Assembly: GCA_947623775.1 (NCBI GenBank) | Contig: CANQHL010000045.1 | Span: 1-9,709, forward strand | DNA length: 9,709 nucleotides | Origin: an uncultured Clostridia bacterium | GTDB lineage: Bacteria > Bacillota > Clostridia > Christensenellales > UBA1242 | Direction: 5' to 3' | In this document: positions 5,141-9,709 of the stretch, in pieces | Layout: each line of letters begins with the position of its first letter | How positions within the stretch are numbered: the stretch's first letter is position 1 | Position numbers and translations under genes: made by a program | The notes under the pieces: generated by a model | Databases searched by the model: none | Told to the model about the DNA's origin: nothing | What the model saw: the letters and a program-made list of their open reading frames with translations, nothing else

Positions 5141-5250
5141 TATAAACATTTTTATTTATATTTCTTTTAGTTTAAATTTTATAAAACATCTTTATTTGTT
5201 TTTTTATTTTAATTTTTTATAAACATCTTCACTGCATATTCTTTTAATTT
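5141..5250. repeat. AT-rich stretch with degenerate 38-39 base repeats
   Basis: The motif TATAAACAT or a close variant occurs at about 5141, 5180 and 5218, each followed some 20 bases later by a T-rich block such as TTCTTTTA. The same combination is found in the tail of repeat A, so these look like decayed, hairpin-less tails. Base composition is so skewed that chance similarity cannot be excluded. Otherwise nothing is seen between the terminator and the lipoprotein stop. Confidence 0.45.
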
Positions 5251-5286
5251 GATTTTTCATTATGCTCTTTTCTTATTACAATTTTT

Positions 5287-6246
5287 TTAAAAAACTTGTG
5301 TTGTTCCGTCGCTGAATGTATATTCATATTTTTTCTCGTTGCCGGTCTCGATTTCGCGTATTGTGAATTTGCCACGATTATTGTTGATAACATATTCAAC
5401 GGTTATAACATTTGTGTTTACACCAAGTTCTCTCTCGATTGAATATCGCCCTCTTCCTGTTCCTGAAATAAATTCAAGTTCATATTCTGTTTCAACTGAG
5501 TTGTTCTCATTTTCAATGCCAAATTCAACTTCGGTTTTTTCTATAAGTTGGCCATTATTGTATATGGAATAAACATATTCGGTTTCTGTCTCGTCTGTTT
5601 CAAATGAATTTTCTTGTTGCATTTCAACGTAGGTTGACAGGTTGGATAAATCTGCATAGGCTCGAATTTTGAGTTCATTTTCTTGTTCATCTCGGTCAAC
5701 TTCCTCAGAGCGTTCGCCAATTAGGTGATAATCCTTGCCGTCTACAACCATTACGCCGGTTAAATGATAGATTGTTTCTACTTCATCACCATCATCATGG
5801 TCAACGGTTTGATTTGTGAATGTTTCGTTGTAATACATAACATAGGTTGTGTCGTTGCCATCGAAATCCTTGCCTTTGATTGTGAGTTTTGTTTGATAAT
5901 CTGAGTAGAGTGCATCACTATTTGTCTCCGATGTCGTGGAAACAACATCTTTGTTTAAAAAACTGTCAAGAGCGGTGAAGTATTCATTAAATTTGCCTAT
6001 ATGTTGTTTAACATCCATGCTTGACGTGGTGTCGGCTTGTGAAACTGCTTCGCTTGCTTGTGATAAAGATGCAAGGGCGGCTGCAGATGTTTCACTCCCA
6101 AGCAGTTTTATTGTTGAAACTGCTCCAAATCCATATGCGTCCTGTGCGGAAAGAAATCCTTTTGTATCACCTTTGCCGCATGATGCCAGCATGGTTGACA
6201 TGCCAACGGCAAGACATAATCCTGTAATTAAAAGTCCTTTTTTCAT
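5287..6246 (-). CDS. Predicted lipoprotein of unknown function
   Basis: The 319-residue protein starts MKKGLLITGLCLAVGMSTML and then ASC. This is a lipoprotein signal peptide with lipobox L-A-S-C and the lipidated cysteine at residue 23, so the mature protein (about 297 residues) should be anchored outside the cytoplasmic membrane. After a Ser/Ala-rich stretch (about 45-75) the rest is acidic and beta-strand-like, with many Glu/Thr/Tyr repeats such as 'TETEYVYSIYNNGQLIEKTE', ending in 'YTFSDGTTQVF'. I recognise no domain. The start at 6246 was chosen over in-frame upstream starts at 6261 and 6297: it gives a clean signal peptide and has GGGGGT just upstream, while the 6297 ATG falls inside the -35 box. 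It has its own promoter and the terminator at 5095-5128. Confidence 0.88.
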   Translation of the reverse strand: MKKGLLITGLCLAVGMSTMLASCGKGDTKGFLSAQDAYGFGAVSTIKLLGSETSAAALASLSQASEAVSQADTTSSMDVKQHIGKFNEYFTALDSFLNKDVVSTTSETNSDALYSDYQTKLTIKGKDFDGNDTTYVMYYNETFTNQTVDHDDGDEVETIYHLTGVMVVDGKDYHLIGERSEEVDRDEQENELKIRAYADLSNLSTYVEMQQENSFETDETETEYVYSIYNNGQLIEKTEVEFGIENENNSVETEYELEFISGTGRGRYSIERELGVNTNVITVEYVINNNRGKFTIREIETGNEKKYEYTFSDGTTQVF

Positions 6247-6268
6247 TTTATTTACCCCCATTGAACTT

Positions 6269-6297
6269 ATTATATCACAATAAAGGGTGCAATGCAA
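6269..6297 (-). promoter_or_regulatory. Lipoprotein gene promoter
   Basis: On the minus strand TTGCAT (6292-6297), a 17-base spacer and a perfect TATAAT (6269-6274) preceded by TGA (extended -10). A start near 6262 gives a leader of about 16 bases that holds the G-rich ribosome binding site. Confidence 0.72.
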
Positions 6298-6334
6298 AAA
6301 ATATGTTTTAAAAATTTAAACAAATTTGAAAAAA

Positions 6335-6388
6335 TGTAAAAAAAGAGTGACAATTTTCTTGCCGAATTATCAGCATATGTCACTCTTT
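6335..6388 (-). terminator. Terminator of the AAA+ ATPase gene, overlapping its stop codon
   Basis: AAAGAGTGACA (minus 6388-6378) pairs over 11 bases with TGTCACTCTTT (minus 6352-6342), leaving a 25-base loop, and is followed by further T residues on the minus strand. The left arm contains the last two codons and the TGA stop of the ATPase gene. Confidence 0.75.
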
Positions 6389-8470
6389 ATAAATCAAATC
6401 ATGTTCATTTATATCAAGATTGCCTTGCAATCTTCCTATAAGAAGTGTTCGTTCAGCACTTCCCTCAGACCAAACGGAGTCAAAGTAGGCAAGATTTTCT
6501 GCACCAAGATATTTTTTGATGAAATTACGAACCTGTGGGACTTGTTCCTCAGTTGCAACTCTGAGTGTCAAGCATAAAACGCGTTGTGCATTGAAATCTC
6601 TTGGAATTTTTTTCGTGTCAACTTTGCCGCTGACTATTTCATCAATCGTAACTAAAGGTGTTTGAGCAAAATTGCAGAAATCTATGGCATTTTCTCGACC
6701 TATTTTGTTTGCAATAAGGTCAAGGCTTAAAACTTCATCATTATCATATATAATGTCTGAAACTTGCTCCCAGCCACGTGGGTCAAGGGCATATTTTGGT
6801 GGTTTTTCGCTGTCGTATTTAGAACTTATAAGGTCACGATGTGAAGCAATGTAGGCAAGAACAATTGGATGAACTTTTGGTCTGCCATCTGCATTTGTTT
6901 CGCTTCCCCATTTAACAAAACTCTCAATATTTATTGGCAAGTTGATGTGGTTGTAAAATCTTCTATAAAGAGGCTCTGGCATGTTGTGTGCGGCATCTGA
7001 TTCAAAAATTGAGTTGCCCGCTGCAACAACAACGCAGTTGCTTGGCAAACGTCCTTTGTTTCCGTCAATTGAGTGTTCAAGAACAATGTTGTATACAAGA
7101 CTTTGTTCGTAAGGGCGTACGTTTGTGATTTCATCAATAAACAGCACGTGATTTTTGTTTGGTTCCTTGGCGCAAATGTCGCAAAGGGTTGTGTACCATG
7201 TTGGTGGAAGCCATGTGCTTGTGCCGTTTTCGTAGGCTGTTTTTCCGATAACTTCTTCTGGCAAAATTCCATCACGGAGTTGAATCATAACGCAGTCCGG
7301 ATCTAGTTCCTTAATACGTCTGCTTTTACCAACCCCGCTTGGTCCATGCAGCATAAATGGCATGTTTTTGTCGATAAGGAATTTGATTTGGTCGTCAACG
7401 CTTTGTTGTTCGGTGCTGATTTTTACCCCGTAACCATATACCTGTTGACTTTCTTTTGCACTTGTGGTGGTTTGAGCTTTTGTTTGAGTTTTGGTTGTTT
7501 CATCAAACATAACATCAATGAATCCTCTGCCTCTGAAATCAAAATTTTGTGGCAACTTTTTCTTTTCAAGTCCGTTTTTGTGATTTATTTGATCATGAAT
7601 GCTGCAGCCGTTCAAGAATGCTCTTATCATACTGTTTTGCCATTCGTTTTCATATAGATTATCTTCCCTTGATGGAAAGAATGGCAAACCGCTTATTATT
7701 CCACTTTGTGATCTCAAAAGAATATCATTGCTTCTGCCTGTTCCGCGCGGATTGATTTGAGTGGATAAATCGTCAAAGTTTGTGATATTCCATACAATTG
7801 GAGAGACCTCAACCCAATATTCATCATCTTTTGAAAGTTTCATGCCGCGGATTTCTGTGTCGTACATAGGAGCAACTGAAACATATTTTTTCCCGTTGTA
7901 CTCATATTCAATCAAAGGTTTTAATGAGCCGTCTGGACGAATTGCACCGGAGTATACCTTACCTGTTTCAACAAGTTCGCCACGAGCAAAAGCGTTGTTT
8001 ATGGCAACCTGATCATCTGCCAACTTTTGTGGATAAACAATTTTGTTAAACCAAACGGTTGGAGTGCCTGTGGTTGAAACGTGAAATTGTCCAAAATCTG
8101 GATTATTCTGTACAGCAGAAATAGGCAATGCCATACAAGGACAAATCAACCCGCTTGTATCATTAACCCTTGTACTTCCTTGGCTTGCTGTTCCTGCTCG
8201 AGCAATGTCAACATAACCATCCATTTGGCTTAAAGTTGAACGCAATATAATGTCACCGCAAGGCTGATTTGTTGCACTTTGCAACCTGTTTCTGTCCGCA
8301 TCTGCGCCAAGCATAATGGCAAAATCACTTGCACCGGCAACGGCTAGCTCAGGTGGTATATTTCTATAGTTTTTATAACCCTCTATATAAATTTTATCAA
8401 TAACAATATCTTTTTCGCCGCTTTTGATTTTTACATTGTGAATGCAATCTTCTCGTTTTTCCTTGCTCAT
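6380..8470 (-). CDS. MoxR-type AAA+ ATPase with N-terminal DUF6273-like region
   Basis: The 696-residue protein has two parts joined by a Thr/Gln/Lys-rich linker (about 325-345). The C-terminal part is an AAA+ ATPase: Walker A GPSGVGKS (376-383, Lys382), Walker B LFIDE (443-447), sensor-1-like VVVAAGN (Asn486) and an arginine-finger candidate in PLYRRF (Arg503/504). Spacing and the 'HGPSGVGKS' and 'EPLYRRF' wording fit MoxR-like/dynein-related ATPases, which remodel partner proteins, often with a VWA protein; none is visible here. In the N-terminal part, residues 216-289 ('YWVEVSPIVWNI' ... 'NSMIRAFLNG') resemble the DUF6273 pattern; residues 1-215 are not recognised. The ATG at 8470 has AAGGAG upstream. 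It is monocistronic, with a strong promoter and own terminator. No signal peptide, so cytoplasmic. Substrate unknown. Confidence 0.88.
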   Translation of the reverse strand: MSKEKREDCIHNVKIKSGEKDIVIDKIYIEGYKNYRNIPPELAVAGASDFAIMLGADADRNRLQSATNQPCGDIILRSTLSQMDGYVDIARAGTASQGSTRVNDTSGLICPCMALPISAVQNNPDFGQFHVSTTGTPTVWFNKIVYPQKLADDQVAINNAFARGELVETGKVYSGAIRPDGSLKPLIEYEYNGKKYVSVAPMYDTEIRGMKLSKDDEYWVEVSPIVWNITNFDDLSTQINPRGTGRSNDILLRSQSGIISGLPFFPSREDNLYENEWQNSMIRAFLNGCSIHDQINHKNGLEKKKLPQNFDFRGRGFIDVMFDETTKTQTKAQTTTSAKESQQVYGYGVKISTEQQSVDDQIKFLIDKNMPFMLHGPSGVGKSRRIKELDPDCVMIQLRDGILPEEVIGKTAYENGTSTWLPPTWYTTLCDICAKEPNKNHVLFIDEITNVRPYEQSLVYNIVLEHSIDGNKGRLPSNCVVVAAGNSIFESDAAHNMPEPLYRRFYNHINLPINIESFVKWGSETNADGRPKVHPIVLAYIASHRDLISSKYDSEKPPKYALDPRGWEQVSDIIYDNDEVLSLDLIANKIGRENAIDFCNFAQTPLVTIDEIVSGKVDTKKIPRDFNAQRVLCLTLRVATEEQVPQVRNFIKKYLGAENLAYFDSVWSEGSAERTLLIGRLQGNLDINEHDLIYKE

Positions 8471-8489
8471 AAAAATCTCCTTTTAAAAT

Positions 8490-8518
8490 ATTATAGCATA
8501 TAAATTTCAATTTTTCAA
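8490..8518 (-). promoter_or_regulatory. AAA+ ATPase gene promoter
   Basis: Minus strand TTGAAA (8513-8518), a 17-base spacer and TATAAT (8490-8495) preceded by TGC (extended -10). This is one of the best promoters in the window. The start would be near 8483, with the AAGGAG directly downstream. Confidence 0.82.
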
Positions 8519-8625
8519 TAGTTTTATGGAATTAATTAAAAAGGGGCAATCATAATTTCATGAGGAATAATTGTCGTGGAGATTAATCATTGTTATATTG
8601 GCAATAAGCCAAAAATTTTATGAAG

Positions 8626-8678
8626 ATTGATATTAATCCAAATTTTTGTAATAATATTGATATAATTCAAATTTTGTG
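8626..8678. repeat. Short imperfect direct repeat in the intergenic region
   Basis: ATTGATATTAATCC followed by AAATTTTTGT (8626-8649) recurs as ATTGATATAATTC followed by AAATTTTGTG (8656-8678), about 30 bases apart. It lies in the otherwise featureless AT-rich stretch 8519-8720 upstream of the ATPase promoter. It could be a binding site pair or simple AT-rich similarity. Confidence 0.35.
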
Positions 8679-8725
8679 ACTAATTTTGAAGCAGAAAAAG
8701 GTTATTAAAGATATTTGTTTTTGTT

Positions 8726-8755
8726 TTGTAAAAGTGGAAGAATAAATTGAATAAT
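8726..8755 (+). promoter_or_regulatory. Possible promoter for the structured RNA (plus strand)
   Basis: TTGTAA (8726-8731), an 18-base spacer and AATAAT (8750-8755). Transcription would start near 8762, some 34 bases before the closing stem of the RNA. Modest match in AT-rich DNA. Confidence 0.35.
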
Positions 8756-8771
8756 TTAAGGAGTGGGGCAA

Positions 8772-8795
8772 TAAAAAAACGCCAATTAAGGCGTC
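8772..8795 (-). terminator. Minus-strand hairpin terminator beyond the structured RNA
   Basis: ACGCC/GGCGT (8779-8783 with 8790-8794) around a 6-base loop is followed on the minus strand by a run of T. It may end transcription of the tail-like gene, or of the structured RNA if that is made from the minus strand. The stem is only five base pairs. Confidence 0.6.
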
Positions 8796-9010
8796 AAACT
8801 GAAGAAAAGCTGCGTGATACTGTGACAACTCAAAAAACGTCGCAAAGTAGTCATTTAGGCTGGCTATACTCCTGCCTTGCTTTATGGGGCCCCTGCAAAT
8901 TGTGAAATTTGTGGGGAGAGGAGAACACGAACGAAAGGCAAACCTTGGAACAAGGTTTGAAAGAGTGTAGTGTTTGACGAAGTCTTGTCTCACTTGTTTT
9001 TCTTCAGTTT
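8796..9010 (+). ncRNA. Candidate structured RNA (about 215 nt), family not identified
   Basis: The ends pair perfectly over 13 bases (8796-8808 with 8998-9010). Inside, further helices nest in order: 8814-8817/8990-8993, 8824-8828/8985-8989, 8838-8841/8976-8979 and 8864-8871/8963-8970. Next come a 9-bp hairpin on the 3' side (8939-8947 with 8951-8959, loop GAA) and a terminal hairpin, CCCC/GGGG plus CAAATT/AATTTG closed by GTGA (8890-8916). T runs follow the closing stem on the plus strand. The plus strand is preferred because one helix needs a U-G pair there and the terminal loop is then a GNRA tetraloop. The minus strand is not excluded, since a terminator hairpin sits at that end. The rod shape with a small 3'-side hairpin recalls 6S RNA, but I cannot confirm this. 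Motifs of RNase P RNA, tmRNA and SRP RNA were looked for and not found. Confidence 0.6.
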
Positions 9011-9025
9011 TTTTGTTTTTTTTGC

Positions 9026-9709
9026 TTACTTTGTGCCTTCTATACGATAAACATAATATTTGTCGTTTGAAGAACTTGATTCACAGGTGAAAGAGTTTGA
9101 AGAAGATTGAAATGAAAAGGCGGAATAACCTAAAACTTGAAATTTGTTGTTTGTTGTCGGAATGCTTAATTTCATAAAGTACAATTGTTTGTAGGTGCTT
9201 CCAACAACGGAAATAGATATATCATTTCTTAGTCTGTTTTGTAGGTTCACATACACCTGTGCATGATAAACACTATTTAAAAGGGCGGATATGCACAATT
9301 GTTTGTATCCTGTTAAATCTATTGTCAAGTTTGTGTTTCCTTTCATGCCGGACGTGTAACCTAGGTTGATGTTTGAATCGGAAGAATCTTTGTCATAAAT
9401 TAGTACAGTTTCTGAACCGATCGAGCCACCGCCCGATGGTTGTTTTTTCAATGCGTCAATTTGTTTGTAAATGTCTGCAATACTGTTGTTTATAGAAGTG
9501 ATTGAAGAATCCTGTGTTGAATTGGTTTTTTCAACAGCAGTTGTTCTCGAGTCAAGGTTTGAAATTTGAGTGCTGAGTGAAGATTGAGTTTCTTCAAGCG
9601 AAGAAATCTTTGTGTTTTGAGATTGATTTTCACTTTGAAGAGATGAAATGTCGGTTTTATTTGCGTCAACATCTTTTTGAAGAGATGAGATATTTGTGTT
9701 TTGTGTGGC
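9026..9709 (-). CDS. Tail-fibre-like coiled-coil protein, 5' end missing
   Basis: The frame is open from the right edge to a TAA at 9026-9028 (227 codons visible), so only the C-terminal part of a longer protein is seen. The first 85 or so residues are about six 14-residue coiled-coil repeats, e.g. 'DISSLQSENQSQNT' and 'KISSLEETQSSLST', with Ile and Leu or Val at core positions. A 'PSGGGS' hinge leads into a roughly 130-residue Ser/Thr-rich, probably beta-structured end domain that finishes 'YYVYRIEGTK'. Coiled coil plus small C-terminal head resembles phage tail fibres or baseplate-associated proteins, many of which in Bacillota prophages end in a similar short Tyr/Lys-rich strand. A non-phage surface protein is the alternative. 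A TTG at 9451 that could be read as a start lies inside the frame and is not the real one. Confidence 0.7.
   Translation of the reverse strand, partial: ATQNTNISSLQKDVDANKTDISSLQSENQSQNTKISSLEETQSSLSTQISNLDSRTTAVEKTNSTQDSSITSINNSIADIYKQIDALKKQPSGGGSIGSETVLIYDKDSSDSNINLGYTSGMKGNTNLTIDLTGYKQLCISALLNSVYHAQVYVNLQNRLRNDISISVVGSTYKQLYFMKLSIPTTNNKFQVLGYSAFSFQSSSNSFTCESSSSNDKYYVYRIEGTK

Noticed and set aside
6021..6283. Plus-strand ORFs inside the lipoprotein gene
   Set aside because: They are shadows of the well-supported minus-strand gene and have no start signals or domain features.
6247..6297. Upstream starts for the lipoprotein (ATG at 6297 or 6261)
   Set aside because: The 6297 ATG lies in the -35 box and the 6261 ATG near the predicted transcript start without a ribosome binding site. 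The start at 6246 gives a standard lipoprotein signal peptide.
8667..8993. Minus-strand ORF of 108 codons
   Set aside because: It runs through the structured RNA segment, has no ribosome binding site or recognisable domain, and its composition looks like chance translation.
8796..9010. Retron-type msr-msd RNA (complementary ends resemble a1/a2)
   Set aside because: No reverse transcriptase gene lies on either side within the window. The T runs and terminator signals fit an ordinary structured RNA better.
9026..9709. Diversity-generating retroelement target gene
   Set aside because: No template repeat resembling the 3' end of this gene and no reverse transcriptase were found in the window.

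Overview
The window is AT-rich bacterial DNA. It suggests an endospore-forming member of the Bacillota (class Clostridia or a relative). The evidence is a yabP-yabQ-divIC-like sporulation/division cluster, a yqzL-recO pair, an mscL gene, AAGGAG/AGGAGG ribosome binding sites and sigma-A type promoters. The lineage is an inference; nothing here fixes genus or family.

Left part (1-4608), housekeeping genes. On the minus strand, yabP, yabQ and a short divIC-like gene form a tight cluster, and a strong leftward promoter is embedded at the end of divIC. Divergent from it on the plus strand are an RluA/RluD-family pseudouridine synthase and an overlapping YgjP/DUF45 metallopeptidase. That pair converges on mscL (minus) across a hairpin-rich terminator zone. 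A 46-codon cysteine-containing small ORF with a very good ribosome binding site follows, then the yqzL-like and recO genes (plus).

Middle (4594-5286), a repeat island. It starts inside the last codons of recO and holds at least nine small stem-loops in two module families. All have a three-base TTA/TAA loop, and the stems differ from module to module while staying paired. A 15-bp bidirectional terminator closes the island, followed by an AT-rich stretch with degenerate module tails. This is the part least explained by known gene content.

Right part (5287-9709), accessory genes on the minus strand: a predicted lipoprotein of unknown function and a 696-residue protein joining a DUF6273-like region to a MoxR-type AAA+ ATPase, each with a recognisable promoter. 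Next comes about 550 bases without protein genes, holding a candidate structured RNA of about 215 nt (8796-9010). The window ends in the 3' part of a coiled-coil, tail-fibre-like gene that suggests a prophage or other surface-protein locus beyond the right edge.

No reverse transcriptase, transposase, integrase, Cas gene, tRNA or rRNA was seen. The two best candidates for something undescribed are the TTA-triloop repeat island and the structured RNA next to the tail-like gene.
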